A stretch of 64,000 nt of DNA from Streptomyces sp. NBC_01716 (GTDB lineage Bacteria; Actinomycetota; Actinomycetes; Streptomycetales; Streptomycetaceae), in the NCBI RefSeq assembly GCF_036248275.1, contig NZ_CP109181.1, forward strand, positions 6,572,001 to 6,636,000, given 5' to 3'. Numbering within the stretch: the stretch's first letter is position 1; every line of letters begins with the position of its first letter. The translations under genes and the position numbers were made by a program. The notes beneath the pieces are model-generated. The model was not told the origin of the DNA. It worked only from the letters and a program-made list of their open reading frames with translations, and ran no database searches. Positions 15,943 through 25,254 of the stretch are shown piece after piece.

Positions 15943-17211
15943 GTGGCAGGTCAGGGACGTACGACTCGGAGACGTGCGGCGGGTCGCGGGCGTACGCCCA
16001 CCCGCCGCGTGGTGCGCCGCCGTGCGGCGGCCTCGCTGCTGGGGTGCCTGCTGGTCGCCTCCGGCTGTTCGGCCCCCAAGGCGACCGACGCCGACACCGC
16101 CGCGATCGAGCGCACGCTCGACCACCGGGCCGACGCGCTCATCGAGCGTGACGAGAGCGGCTATCTGGCCGCCGTCGATCCCGCGGCCGGCGAGCTGCTC
16201 GCCGCCGAGCGGCGGACGTACCGGAACCTCGTCGACGTGCCCGTGCGGTCTTGGGAGTACGAGCTGCGCGGCGTCGAGCGCTCGGGGAAGCGCGCGACGG
16301 CGCGGGTCGAGCTGCGCTACTGGATAGAGGGCTACGACAGCGCGCCCGTCACCTCGGCCCGCACGCTGGAGCTGGCCGAACGGGACGGGCGCTGGTACAT
16401 GACGGCCGACCGGCCCGGCGATGGCGGCGTGCAGCAGCTGTGGCAGCAGGGCACCGTCGACGTCGTCCACGGCCGACGCAGCCTGGTCCTCGGCGTCGGC
16501 CAAGACAACGAACGGCTGCGTGAGATCGCCGCGGCCGCCGACCGGGCGGTGCCGGCCGTCGACGAGGCGTGGCCGGGCGAGTGGTCGGGGCGCGTCGTGG
16601 TGCTGGTGCCGGAGTCGGTGGAGTCGATGGCGGGTCTGCTGGGCGCCTCCGCGACGAGCTACCGGGGCATCGCCGCCGTCACGACCGGTGAGACGCGGCG
16701 GCAGGGCTCGTCACCGGCGGACCGGGTGATCGTCAACCCCGACGCGTACAGCATCCTGGGCGACTTCGGGCGCCGGGTGGTCCTCACCCACGAGACCACC
16801 CATGTGGCGACGCGGGCGGACACCTCGGAGGCGACACCGATGTGGCTGTCGGAAGGTTTCTCCGACTGGGTCGCCTACCGGGACACCAGCCCCATGGACG
16901 GTCAGGCCGCGCCGGAGCTCGAACGGTCCCTGCGCCAGGGTGACCTGCCCGCCGCGCTTCCCGAGGACGGTGACTTCGCCTTCGACGCGAAGGCGGACGA
17001 ACTGGCGCGCGCGTACGAGGGCGGGCGGCTGGCGTGCGAGCTGATCGCCGAGCGCTGGGGCGAGAAGAAGCTGACGGACTTCTACCGGGCGGTCGGGGAG
17101 CACGAGCGGCGCGAGGGAGCCGTCGAGGACGCGATGAACGAGGTGCTGTCGGTGACGCCGGACGAGTTCGGCGGGCTGTGGCGGGACTACATGCGCGAGC
17201 GGCTGCGCTGA
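15943..17211 (+). CDS. Putative lipoprotein with C-terminal zinc metallopeptidase domain
   Basis: This 422-residue protein has a twin-arginine-rich basic N-terminus, a hydrophobic core and lipobox LVASGC near residue 42. The middle (about 50-185) resembles an NTF2-like/SnoaL fold module with ELRYWIEGYDSAP. The C-terminal part has the zincin motif HETTH (about residue 283) followed by WLSEGFSDWVAYR, the third ligand Glu as in gluzincins of the peptidase MA group. It is probably an extracellular membrane-anchored peptidase. It follows the two NlpC/P60 genes and may share a cell-surface role, which is inference from neighbourhood. Confidence 0.82.
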   Translation: MAGQGRTTRRRAAGRGRTPTRRVVRRRAAASLLGCLLVASGCSAPKATDADTAAIERTLDHRADALIERDESGYLAAVDPAAGELLAAERRTYRNLVDVPVRSWEYELRGVERSGKRATARVELRYWIEGYDSAPVTSARTLELAERDGRWYMTADRPGDGGVQQLWQQGTVDVVHGRRSLVLGVGQDNERLREIAAAADRAVPAVDEAWPGEWSGRVVVLVPESVESMAGLLGASATSYRGIAAVTTGETRRQGSSPADRVIVNPDAYSILGDFGRRVVLTHETTHVATRADTSEATPMWLSEGFSDWVAYRDTSPMDGQAAPELERSLRQGDLPAALPEDGDFAFDAKADELARAYEGGRLACELIAERWGEKKLTDFYRAVGEHERREGAVEDAMNEVLSVTPDEFGGLWRDYMRERLR

Positions 17212-17266
17212 GGGCGCCCCTGCCAGGCCGGCCGTACGACGCCCGTACGGGCGCAGGGCGGGGCCG
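17212..17266. terminator. Hairpin region between convergent genes
   Basis: The 55-nt gap contains CGCCCGTACGGGCG and flanking complementary C-rich/G-rich arms (GCGCCCCTGCC with GGCGGGGC). It could end both convergent transcripts; the pairing is imperfect. Confidence 0.4.
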
Positions 17267-18577
17267 TCAGGAGCCGAGCAGCCGGTACGTGTCCTCCTTG
17301 CTCTCCTCCTCGCCCCCGGCCGCGCTCGCCACCTCCTGGCCTTCGCGCGGGCGCGGAGCGGGCACCGTCCCGCGCCACAGCCGGCCGCACGCCGTCAGCG
17401 TCGCGGCGACCAGCAGCCCGTTGCGTACGACGAGCAGGGTCACGCCCAGAGGGTCGCTGGCCGTCACGTTCGAGAAGAACACCGGGAATTCGAGCACCGT
17501 GACCGCCGATGCCGCCACCACGAGCACCGCGGGCAGCGCCATCGGGCTCGACCGCAGAAGCAGACAGACGGCGGCCAGGCCCACCAGCCAGATCAGGTAC
17601 TGCGGGCTGATCACCCGGCTGGTGACGGTGAAGAGCAGGACCGCGGCGAACGCCGCGTCGCACAGGGTGCTCGCGGTGAAGGTGGCCGCCTTCACCCGCC
17701 AGACGAGCAGCCAGCCGAAGGCCGCCACGCTGAGGAGAAGGGCGAGCGCGCTGACGAGCGGGACGTACGGCCCCATGAACTCCACCGAGCCGTAGGAGAA
17801 CATCACGGCCCCGTCCCAGCCGAGATGGCGGGCCACATGGAAGACCAGCGCACCCAGCGACTCGACCTCCGTACCCCGGTCGCGCTGCGCGGTGAGGAAG
17901 TCCAGCGCGCCAGGCAGCACCGCGGACACCATGGCCAGCAGCGCGAGCGCCGTCGCCACGGCGGCGGACCAGGACAGCCGGGTGGCCCTGCCCCGCGGCG
18001 TACCGATCAGCAGCAGCACCGGCCACACCTTCAGCAGCGCCCCGAACCCCGCGAGCGCGCCGAGGAGTTGGGGTCTGCCCAGGCCCACGAGAAGGGCGCA
18101 GACGGCCACGGCGGTCACCATCAGGTCGTAACGCGCGTACCCGGTGGGACCGAGCAGTGCCACGCCCGCCACCCATACCCAGGCGCCGCGGACCGAACGT
18201 CCGGGGCGCCGCCCCGCGTGGAGCAGCAGACCGAACACCAGGGCGTCGCAGAGCAGACAGAGGGTGAAGAACGCCGTGGCGTAGCCGAGGAAGGGCAGCA
18301 GGGCGGGGGAGAGGATCGCGAACGCGGCGCCGGGCGGGTACTGCCAGGTGACGTCCGAACGCGGGAAGGTGCCCGAGCGCAGGACGTCGTACCAGCCCTG
18401 GTAGGTGACGGAGACGTCCGGGGTGACGTCGGCGCCCGGGGTGACGAGGATCCTGAGGACACAGACCATCAGGACGGTCCTGGTGAGAAGCCACACCGCG
18501 ACCGGCCAGACCGCGCGGCTCCCGCCCGCCTTCGTGGCCGCCGCGACGCGGGAGAGTGCCGTGCCCTCGATCACCAT
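17267..18577 (-). CDS. GT87-type polyprenyl-phosphate-dependent mannosyltransferase (multi-pass)
   Basis: This 436-residue membrane protein has about ten to twelve helices and the family pattern near the N-terminus: TYQGWYDVLRSGTFPRSDVTWQ followed by YPPGAA, with the acidic residues in the first loop. This resembles GT-C glycosyltransferases of family 87 (DUF2029), which use polyprenyl-phosphate mannose outside the membrane; Rv2181 of M. tuberculosis is the mannan-branching example. ATG 18577 has an AGGTGG site; further in-frame starts reach 18760 but run into the divergent gene. It is divergent from the PimB-type gene, which suggests a mannolipid or glycan role. Confidence 0.8.
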   Translation of the reverse strand: MVIEGTALSRVAAATKAGGSRAVWPVAVWLLTRTVLMVCVLRILVTPGADVTPDVSVTYQGWYDVLRSGTFPRSDVTWQYPPGAAFAILSPALLPFLGYATAFFTLCLLCDALVFGLLLHAGRRPGRSVRGAWVWVAGVALLGPTGYARYDLMVTAVAVCALLVGLGRPQLLGALAGFGALLKVWPVLLLIGTPRGRATRLSWSAAVATALALLAMVSAVLPGALDFLTAQRDRGTEVESLGALVFHVARHLGWDGAVMFSYGSVEFMGPYVPLVSALALLLSVAAFGWLLVWRVKAATFTASTLCDAAFAAVLLFTVTSRVISPQYLIWLVGLAAVCLLLRSSPMALPAVLVVAASAVTVLEFPVFFSNVTASDPLGVTLLVVRNGLLVAATLTACGRLWRGTVPAPRPREGQEVASAAGGEEESKEDTYRLLGS

Positions 18578-18686
18578 GACCACCTGACCGTTTTGGCCGA
18601 TATGCCTTACGTATGGACGGGAGCCATCATGCGGGGGAACGGGCGCGCGACCGGTGAGGCGGGGCCGTTCGGTACTGTCGGCGGCG

Positions 18687-19841
18687 ATGCACAAGACCTT
18701 GATCGTGACCAACGACTTCCCACCCAGGCCCGGCGGCATCCAGGCGTTCCTGCACAACATGGCGCTGCGGCTGGACCCCGACAGGATCGTCGTCTACGCC
18801 TCCACCTGGAAGCGCGGCGCCGAGGGCACGGAGGCGACGGCGGCCTTCGACGCCGAGCAGCCCTTCACGGTCGTGCGCGACCGCACGACGATGCTGCTGC
18901 CGACCCCGAGGGTGACCGGACGGGCGGTGGGACTGCTGCGTGAACACGGCTGCGAGTCGGTGTGGTTCGGCGCTGCGGCCCCGCTCGGTCTGATGGGCCC
19001 CGCGCTGCGCCGGGCGGGTGCCCGGCGGATCGTCGCCACCTCGCACGGCCACGAGGCGGGGTGGGCGCAGCTGCCCGCGGCCCGGCGACTGCTGCGCCGT
19101 ATCGGCGAGGGGACGGACACGATCACCTACCTCGGCGAGTACACGCGCTCACGGATCGCCGCCGCGCTCACGCCGGAAGCGGCCGGGCGCATGGTCCAAC
19201 TGCCGCCCGGCGTCGACGAGAAGACGTTCCATCCGGGGTCGGGCGGCGACGCGGTACGCGAGCGGCTGGGGCTCGCGGAGCGGCCGGTGGTGGTCTGCGT
19301 CTCGCGGCTGGTGCCGCGCAAGGGGCAGGACACCCTGATCCTCGCCATGCCCGCGATCCTGGCGAGGGTCCCCGACGCCGTGCTGCTGATCGTCGGCGGC
19401 GGACCGTACGACAAGGAGCTGCGGAAGCTGGCGACGGAGACCGGCGTCGCCGACTCCGTACGCTTCACCGGCCCCGTGCCCTGGTCCGAGCTGCCCGCCC
19501 ACTACGGCGCCGGCGACGTCTTCGCGATGCCCTGCCGCACCCGCCGCGGCGGCCTCGACGTGGAGGGCCTGGGCATCGTCTATCTGGAGGCCTCCGCGAC
19601 GGGCCTCCCAGTGGTCGCGGGCGACTCCGGCGGCGCTCCTGACGCGGTACTGGACGGTGAGACGGGCTGGGTGGTCCATGGCGCCCCGCCGGCGCTCGCC
19701 GCCCAGGAATCGGCGGACCGCGTCACGACCCTGCTGCTCGACCCCGAACTCCGCCGTCGCATGGGCACGCGCGGCCGGGACTGGGTCGAGGACCGCTGGC
19801 GCTGGGACCTCCTGGCGAACCGCCTGCGCGAGCTGTTGTAG
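18687..19841 (+). CDS. pimB: GT4 glycosyltransferase, PimB-type mannosyltransferase
   Basis: This 384-residue GT-B enzyme begins TLIVTNDFPPRPGGIQ, with the glycine loop of the acceptor domain. The donor domain follows with SRLVPRKGQDTLI, VGGGPY and the EGLGIVYLEA region that binds the nucleotide sugar. It matches phosphatidyl-myo-inositol monomannoside alpha-1,6-mannosyltransferase (PimB', Rv2188c), which uses GDP-mannose on the cytoplasmic face. ATG 18687 lies 8 nt after TACTGT, a possible -10 box, and there is no binding site, so it may be leaderless. The convergent neighbour is a FadD15-type gene, the same pairing as in mycobacteria. Confidence 0.87.
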   Translation: MHKTLIVTNDFPPRPGGIQAFLHNMALRLDPDRIVVYASTWKRGAEGTEATAAFDAEQPFTVVRDRTTMLLPTPRVTGRAVGLLREHGCESVWFGAAAPLGLMGPALRRAGARRIVATSHGHEAGWAQLPAARRLLRRIGEGTDTITYLGEYTRSRIAAALTPEAAGRMVQLPPGVDEKTFHPGSGGDAVRERLGLAERPVVVCVSRLVPRKGQDTLILAMPAILARVPDAVLLIVGGGPYDKELRKLATETGVADSVRFTGPVPWSELPAHYGAGDVFAMPCRTRRGGLDVEGLGIVYLEASATGLPVVAGDSGGAPDAVLDGETGWVVHGAPPALAAQESADRVTTLLLDPELRRRMGTRGRDWVEDRWRWDLLANRLRELL

Positions 19842-19847
19842 GAGCCC

Positions 19848-21644
19848 TCAGCCCCGGTACAGCGACTCGATCTCGTCCGCGAAGTGCTTCGCCACCACAC
19901 CGCGCTTCAGTTTCAGCGACGGCGTGATGTGGCCGGCGTCCTCCGTGAACTGGGCGTCCAGGACACGGAACTTGCGTACCGACTCCGCCTTCGAGACCGC
20001 CGCGTTGCCGTCGTCCACCGCCTGCTGGACCGCCGCCAGCAGATCCGGGTCGTCGTGCAGCGACGCCGCCGTCGAGCCCGCCGGTTTGCCGTGCTCCTTG
20101 GCCCAGCGCGCCAGGAACTCCTCGTCGATCGTCACCAGCGCGGCCACGAACGGACGCCCGTCGCCGACCACGATGCACTCGGCGATCAGCGCGTGCGCGC
20201 GGATGCGGTCCTCGATCACAGCGGGCGCCACGTTCTTGCCGCCCGCCGTCACCAGGATCTCCTTCTTGCGGCCGGTGATCGCGAGATACCCGTCCTCGTC
20301 GAGCGTGCCGATGTCGCCGGTGTGGAACCAGCCGTCGGCCAGCGCCTCCGCCGTCGCCGCCTCGTTGTTCCAGTAGCCCGTGAACACGTGCTCGCCGTGC
20401 AGCAGCACCTCGCCGTCGTCGGCGATACGGATCACCGAACCCGGCAGCGGCTGCCCCACCGTGCCGATCTTCTGCCGGTCCCACGGGTTGAACGCGGTCG
20501 CCGCGCACGTCTCCGTCAGGCCGTACCCCTCCAGCACCGTGAAGCCGATGCCGCGGAAGAAGTGACCGAGCCGTTCGCCCAGCGGGGCGCCGCCGGAGAT
20601 GGCGTACTCGCCCCGGCCGCCGAGGACCGCGCGCAGCTTGCCGTACACGAGCACGTCGAAGACCTTGTGCCTGATCCTGAGTCCGAGGGACGGACCCCGC
20701 GCGCTGTCCATCGCGCGGCTGTAGTCGATCGCCGTCCGTGCCGCGCGGTCGAAGATCTTCCCCTTGCCGTCCGCCTGGGCCTTGGCGCGCGCCGAGTTGT
20801 AGACCTTCTCGAAGACACGCGGCACCCCGAGGATCAGCGTCGGCCGGAACGTGGCCAGTTCCTCGGTCAGATTCTTGATGTCCGGTACGCAGCCGAGTTT
20901 GATCGGCGCCATCACGGAGGCGACCTCGACCAGCCGCCCGAAGACGTGCGCGGCGGGCAGGAAGAGCAGGACGGAGCAGTCGCCCGTGCGGAACAGCGGC
21001 TTCATGCGCTCCACCACGTTGCCGCACTCCGCGAAGAACGCGCGGTGCGTCAGCACGCAGCCCTTGGGCCGGCCGGTGGTCCCGGAGGTGTAGACGATCG
21101 TCGCCGGATCGTCCGCCTTCGCCGTCGCGCTGCGCCGGTCGACCACCGCCTCGGGGACCTCCGCGCCGGCGGCGGTCAGCTCCGCCACACAGTCCTTGTC
21201 GATCTGCCAGACGTGCCGCAGCTCCGTCAGCCCGTCCGACACCGACCGTACGGCCGCCGCGTTCGCGTCGGACTCCACGATCACGGCCGCGGTGCCCGAG
21301 TCACCGAGGACCCACTGCACCTGCTCGGCCGAACTCGTCTCGTACACCGGTACCGTGACGGCGCCCGCGCTCCAGATCGCGAAGTCGAACAGCACCCACT
21401 CGTAGCGGGTCCGAGACATCAGGGCGACCCGCTCGCCCGGGAGGATGCCGGACGCGATCAGCCCCTTGGCCACCGCCCGTACCTCGGCGAGGAACTGGGT
21501 GGCCGTGACGTCCGTCCAGACGCCGCCGGTCTTGCGGCCCAGGACCGCGACATCCGGATGCTGAGCGGCGTTGCGGCTGATGAGATCCGTCAGATTGCCG
21601 TCCGAGGGGACCTCGTACAGGGCCGGAAGGCTGAACTCGCGCAA
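19848..21644 (-). CDS. Long-chain fatty-acid-CoA ligase, FadD15-like
   Basis: This 598-residue member of the ANL adenylating superfamily activates fatty acids to acyl-CoA through an acyl-AMP. The phosphate loop reads IVYTSGTTGRPKGC, the adenine motif GYGLTETCA, and the hinge/core motifs WFHTGDIG and TGRKKEILVTAGGKN, all intact. The start is TTG 21644, supported by GAGGAG 8 nt upstream; other in-frame starts up to 21734 have no binding site. Length and lid structure match mycobacterial FadD15 and Streptomyces homologues. It is convergent with the PimB-type gene and divergent from the phosphoesterase. Confidence 0.93.
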   Translation of the reverse strand: MREFSLPALYEVPSDGNLTDLISRNAAQHPDVAVLGRKTGGVWTDVTATQFLAEVRAVAKGLIASGILPGERVALMSRTRYEWVLFDFAIWSAGAVTVPVYETSSAEQVQWVLGDSGTAAVIVESDANAAAVRSVSDGLTELRHVWQIDKDCVAELTAAGAEVPEAVVDRRSATAKADDPATIVYTSGTTGRPKGCVLTHRAFFAECGNVVERMKPLFRTGDCSVLLFLPAAHVFGRLVEVASVMAPIKLGCVPDIKNLTEELATFRPTLILGVPRVFEKVYNSARAKAQADGKGKIFDRAARTAIDYSRAMDSARGPSLGLRIRHKVFDVLVYGKLRAVLGGRGEYAISGGAPLGERLGHFFRGIGFTVLEGYGLTETCAATAFNPWDRQKIGTVGQPLPGSVIRIADDGEVLLHGEHVFTGYWNNEAATAEALADGWFHTGDIGTLDEDGYLAITGRKKEILVTAGGKNVAPAVIEDRIRAHALIAECIVVGDGRPFVAALVTIDEEFLARWAKEHGKPAGSTAASLHDDPDLLAAVQQAVDDGNAAVSKAESVRKFRVLDAQFTEDAGHITPSLKLKRGVVAKHFADEIESLYRG

Positions 21645-21909
21645 GACTGCTGCTCCTCGTCGGGCGCCGGTCGCACGGCACTGTGCCGAACCGGCTGCGG
21701 TCCACATCGGGCAGGTGCTCTCGGGGGCGAGCACGAGGGGACTGCCCGGACGTTACCCACCGGTACAGGGTTCCGGATAGAGGGTGCCGGCCAGATGTTC
21801 CCTGCGTCACACGTTTTTGACAGTCCTTCGCGCAGATTAGTCCACAGCTGTGCGGACGTGCGAGTAAGCGCAGGTCCGGACCCCTCTACTCAGCCCGAAG
21901 ACGGCGATC

Positions 21910-21915
21910 TAGGGT
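21910..21915 (+). promoter_or_regulatory. -10 element TAGGGT, leaderless start
   Basis: TAGGGT ends 7 nt before ATG 21923, placing the transcription start on the A of that codon. Confidence 0.55.
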
Positions 21916-21922
21916 GAGCGGC

Positions 21923-22771
21923 ATGGGTGGTGGCGGGAACATCGGCAGGGACATCGACCAGAACAGTGACCGGAGCAGCGACCGGGTCGGCGGCAGCGCC
22001 CGTACCCGCGTCCATGTCGTCAGCGACGTGCACGGCAACGCCCGCGACCTGGCCAGGGCCGGCGACGGCGCCGACGCCCTGATCTGCCTCGGGGACCTCG
22101 TCCTCTTCCTCGACTACGCCGACCACTCGCGCGGCATCTTCCCCGACCTCTTCGGCAAGGAGAACGCCGACCGCATCGTGGAGCTGCGCACCGCCCTGCG
22201 CTTCGACGAGGCGCGTGACCTCGGCCGCGGCCTCTGGGCCGGTCTTGAGGCCGACCGCGAGACGGCCATCGAATCGGCGGTACGCCGCCAGTACGCCGAA
22301 ATGTTCGCCGTCCTTCCCAACCCGACGTACGCCACCTACGGCAATGTCGACATCCCCGGCCTCTGGCCCGAGTACGCCGGACCCGGCACGACCGTCCTCG
22401 ACGGCGAGCGCGTCGAGATCGGCGGGCGTGTCTTCGGCTTCGTCGGCGGCGGCCTGCGCACCCCGATGCGCACCCCCTACGAGATCTCCGACGAGGAGTA
22501 CGCCGCCAAGGTCGAGCGGCTCGGCGATGTCGACGTGCTCTGCTCCCACATCCCGCCCGACGTGCCGGAGTTGACGTACGACGTGGTCGCCCGCCGCTTC
22601 GAGCGCGGCAGCCGCGCGCTGCTCGACGCCCTGCGCAGGACGAAACCGAGGTACGCGCTCTTCGGCCATGTCCACCAGCCGCTCGCCCCCCGGATGCGCG
22701 TCGGCTCGACGGAGTGCGTGAACGTCGGACACTTCGCGTCCACCGGACGGCCCTGGGCCATGGAATGGTGA
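21923..22771 (+). CDS. Calcineurin-like metallophosphoesterase
   Basis: This 282-residue protein carries metallophosphoesterase motifs: HVVSDVHGNA (D-x-H), ICLGDLVLF (GD), YGNVDIP in the GNH position with Asp replacing His, CSHIPPD and LFGHVHQP (GHxH). The fourth motif keeps both histidines, so metal binding is likely. In the third motif the usual GN(H/D) is GNVD, a mild variant. The N-terminus is a low-complexity Gly/Asp/Ser stretch. I chose ATG 21923 over GTG 21914 because of the -10 position. The substrate cannot be predicted; it is a single gene. Confidence 0.87.
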   Translation: MGGGGNIGRDIDQNSDRSSDRVGGSARTRVHVVSDVHGNARDLARAGDGADALICLGDLVLFLDYADHSRGIFPDLFGKENADRIVELRTALRFDEARDLGRGLWAGLEADRETAIESAVRRQYAEMFAVLPNPTYATYGNVDIPGLWPEYAGPGTTVLDGERVEIGGRVFGFVGGGLRTPMRTPYEISDEEYAAKVERLGDVDVLCSHIPPDVPELTYDVVARRFERGSRALLDALRRTKPRYALFGHVHQPLAPRMRVGSTECVNVGHFASTGRPWAMEW

Positions 22772-22871
22772 CCGGCGCGCACGCGATAACCTGCACGCTG
22801 CACGGGCGGTACCGGTAAGCGTGACCGTCGCCCCGCACCACCGGGGAGACACCATCTGGAGGAGCACGTCG

Positions 22872-23357
22872 ATGGCGGAACACACCAAGTCGAGCATCAC
22901 GATCGAGGCGGCACCCGCCGACGTGATGGGCGTGATCGCCGACTTCGCCCGCTATCCCGAGTGGACCGGCGAGGTGAAGGAGGCCGAGGTGCTCGCCACC
23001 GACGCCGAGGGCCGCGCCGAACAGGTACGGCTGGTGCTCGACGCCGGCGCGATCAAGGACGACCACACCCTCGCGTACACCTGGACCGGCGGTGACGAGG
23101 TCAGCTGGACGCTGGTCAAGTCCCAGATGCTGCGCTCGCTCGACGGCTCGTACCACCTCGTCCCGACGGACGGCGGCGCGCGCACCGAGGTCACCTACCG
23201 GCTGACCGTCGACGTCAAGATCCCGATGCTCGGGATGATCAAGCGCAAGGCCGAGAAGGTCATCATCGACCGCGCACTCGCCGGTCTGAAGAAGCGCGTC
23301 GAGAGCGCCCCCGGAAGCGCCGGGTCCGCCGAAGCGTTCGAGAAGCCCGGCGCCTGA
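22872..23357 (+). CDS. SRPBCC (START-like) family protein, polyketide cyclase type
   Basis: This 161-residue small-ligand-binding fold has a typical start, SSITIEAAPADVMGVIADFARYPEW, and ends with a long amphipathic helix GMIKRKAEKVIIDRALAGL. ATG 22872 has GGAGGAG 8 nt upstream. Its stop overlaps the start of the ArsA-like gene by one base (TGATG), so they are coupled. The same pair, SRPBCC plus ArsA-like, sits beside pimB/fadD15 in M. tuberculosis (Rv2185c/Rv2184c), suggesting a joint role, perhaps in handling a hydrophobic ligand. That is inference. Confidence 0.87.
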   Translation: MAEHTKSSITIEAAPADVMGVIADFARYPEWTGEVKEAEVLATDAEGRAEQVRLVLDAGAIKDDHTLAYTWTGGDEVSWTLVKSQMLRSLDGSYHLVPTDGGARTEVTYRLTVDVKIPMLGMIKRKAEKVIIDRALAGLKKRVESAPGSAGSAEAFEKPGA

Positions 23358-24622
23358 TGGCGGAGAGTACGGCCGACACCGCACATGAGGCACGTACGAC
23401 GAGGGCGACGCGCACGGTCCTGGTCACCGGCCCCGGCGGCGCGGGCCGTACCACCGTCGCCGCGGCGACCGCCCTGGCAGCCGCCCGGCGCGGTGACCGC
23501 ACGCTGCTGCTCTGCGCCGACCCGGCGGGCCCCGGCGCCGTCATCGGCGCCCCGGCCGGCCTCGGGATCGAACCGGCCGAGGTGACGCCCGGCCTGTGGG
23601 CCGCGTGCGTCGACCCCGCCGACTACTTCCGCACAGAGTTCCTCGCGCTCCAGGACCGTGCCGCCACCGTGCTCGACATGCTCGGCGCACGGCGTCTGGA
23701 CGGCGAAGAGCTGACCGAGCTGCCGGGCAGCGAACAGTTCGCCCTGCTCCAGGCGCTGCGCCGGGCCTCGGCCGGCGACTGGGACGTGACTGTCGTCGAC
23801 CTGCCGCCGCTGCGCGACGCCCTGTCCGTGCTCGCCCTGCCCGAGCGGCTCCGCCGGCTGCTGGGCCGCCTCCTGCCGGTGGAGCGGCAGGCCGCGCGTG
23901 CGCTGCGCCCGATCATGGCGCAGCTCGCCGGAGTGCCGATGCCCGCCGAGTGGCTGTACGGCGCCGCCGCCCGCAGGGACGAGGAACTGGCCGCCGTACA
24001 GACGCTGATCGGGGCCGGCACCACGACGGTGCGGCTCGTCGCGGAGCCGGGTCCTGCCGCCCGGGACGCACTGCGCGTGGCCCGCGCCGGGCTCGGACTG
24101 TACGGGCTGCGCGTCGACGCCCTCGTACCGAACAAGGTGCTGCCGACGGACTCGTCCGACGCCTGGCTCGCGACGCTCGCCGCCCAGCAGCAGAAGTGCC
24201 TGGACGAGTGGAGCGAGGAGTACGGCCCCGCGTGGCCGCTGCGCCCGGTCCGCCATCTCGGCCGGGACCCGCGCGGAGCCGCCGATCTCGCGGACCTCGC
24301 CGGTCTCGCGGACCTGGACGCGGACCTGGACGCGGGTGTGGGACCCGACCCCGCCGCGTACGGCGATCCGTGGTGGGTCGAGGACCGGCGCGGGGAGGAC
24401 GGGCTGCTGGTGTGGTGCCTGCCCCTGCCCGGCGCCGTGAAGTCGGACGTCGGCCTGGTCCGGCGCGGCGACGAACTCCTGCTGACCGTAGGCCCGTTCC
24501 ACCGCATGGTGCCCCTCGAAGCCGCTCTGCGGCGCTGCACCGTCTCGGGCGCCGCGCTCACGGACGGTGTCCTGAAGGTCCGGTTCACGCCGGAGCCGGG
24601 GCTCTGGCCGCGCACGCCCTGA
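23357..24622 (+). CDS. ArsA/GET3-like ATPase family protein with altered P-loop
   Basis: This 421-residue protein aligns with anion-transporting ATPase ArsA/GET3 proteins: a P-loop near residue 24, a switch-like LLLCADPAGPGAVIG and DVTVVDLPPLRDALSVL in the expected order. A C-terminal beta domain (about 330-421) with VRRGDELLLTVGPFHRMVPL resembles the ArsA HSP20-like domain. The P-loop reads GPGGAGRTT where the family has GKGGVGKTT. Both the signature Lys and the Walker Lys are replaced, the latter by Arg, so ATP hydrolysis may be weak or absent. It is coupled to the SRPBCC gene. It is not likely to be an arsenic pump component. Confidence 0.8.
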   Translation: MAESTADTAHEARTTRATRTVLVTGPGGAGRTTVAAATALAAARRGDRTLLLCADPAGPGAVIGAPAGLGIEPAEVTPGLWAACVDPADYFRTEFLALQDRAATVLDMLGARRLDGEELTELPGSEQFALLQALRRASAGDWDVTVVDLPPLRDALSVLALPERLRRLLGRLLPVERQAARALRPIMAQLAGVPMPAEWLYGAAARRDEELAAVQTLIGAGTTTVRLVAEPGPAARDALRVARAGLGLYGLRVDALVPNKVLPTDSSDAWLATLAAQQQKCLDEWSEEYGPAWPLRPVRHLGRDPRGAADLADLAGLADLDADLDAGVGPDPAAYGDPWWVEDRRGEDGLLVWCLPLPGAVKSDVGLVRRGDELLLTVGPFHRMVPLEAALRRCTVSGAALTDGVLKVRFTPEPGLWPRTP

Positions 24623-24711
24623 ACGTCCCCCCGGGGTTCAGGTACCGTCGAAGGTACACAGCCTCCGTTCCGCCCCGGACGAGGCACCTTGTCCCGATGC
24701 GGGAGAAACCC

Positions 24712-25188
24712 ATGAGTGATGCCATCGAGCGTCCCGCCGCCGACCCGGACGCCTGGGCCACGGCCTGCGCCGAGGACCTCGCCGCCGAGAAGGCCCGACG
24801 TCGCGCCGTGCACGGTACGCCGCCCGGCTCGGCCTCCGAGGAGCTGCGCAAGTTCGTGGACGCGGTCGCCGACAAGGTGTCCTCGTTCCAGAGCCCGCTG
24901 CTCGGCATGGCCGCACAGGGCGCCGTCCAGCAGTTCATCAATCAGGCCAGGTCCGCCGTCGAGCCGGTCATCGACCGTAATCCGGACCTTTTCGACCATC
25001 TCGCGGCGGCCGGAAACGAACTGCTCGCCGCCTACCGCTCCGCGGTCGAGGGCGACGAGCGCCGCTGGACCCGGGGACCGTCCGAGGCCCCCGACATCCG
25101 CCTGAACAAGACGGACGAAAAGGCCAACGACCCCTCGGATCCCCGTGACGAGGGCCCTACTCCGGGTACCCACATCGACCTGGACTGA
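24712..25188 (+). CDS. DUF5304 protein upstream of glucokinase (SCO2127-like)
   Basis: This 158-residue, mostly helical acidic protein has a central region SEELRKFVDAVADKVSSFQS and an Asp/Pro-rich C-terminus. It has no membrane segment or catalytic motif. ATG 24712 is served by GGGAG 8 nt upstream; ATG 24697 would lack one. It lies 66 nt before glk, matching S. coelicolor SCO2127, which I recall has been linked to glucose uptake and glucokinase activity in carbon catabolite repression studies. The mechanism is unknown. Confidence 0.75.
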   Translation: MSDAIERPAADPDAWATACAEDLAAEKARRRAVHGTPPGSASEELRKFVDAVADKVSSFQSPLLGMAAQGAVQQFINQARSAVEPVIDRNPDLFDHLAAAGNELLAAYRSAVEGDERRWTRGPSEAPDIRLNKTDEKANDPSDPRDEGPTPGTHIDLD

Positions 25189-25254
25189 CCAGCCCGGCGC
25201 CCGCCCTCGGGTACGGTTGGGCCCAGCGGGGCTCGACCGAAAACTGAGGGACAC

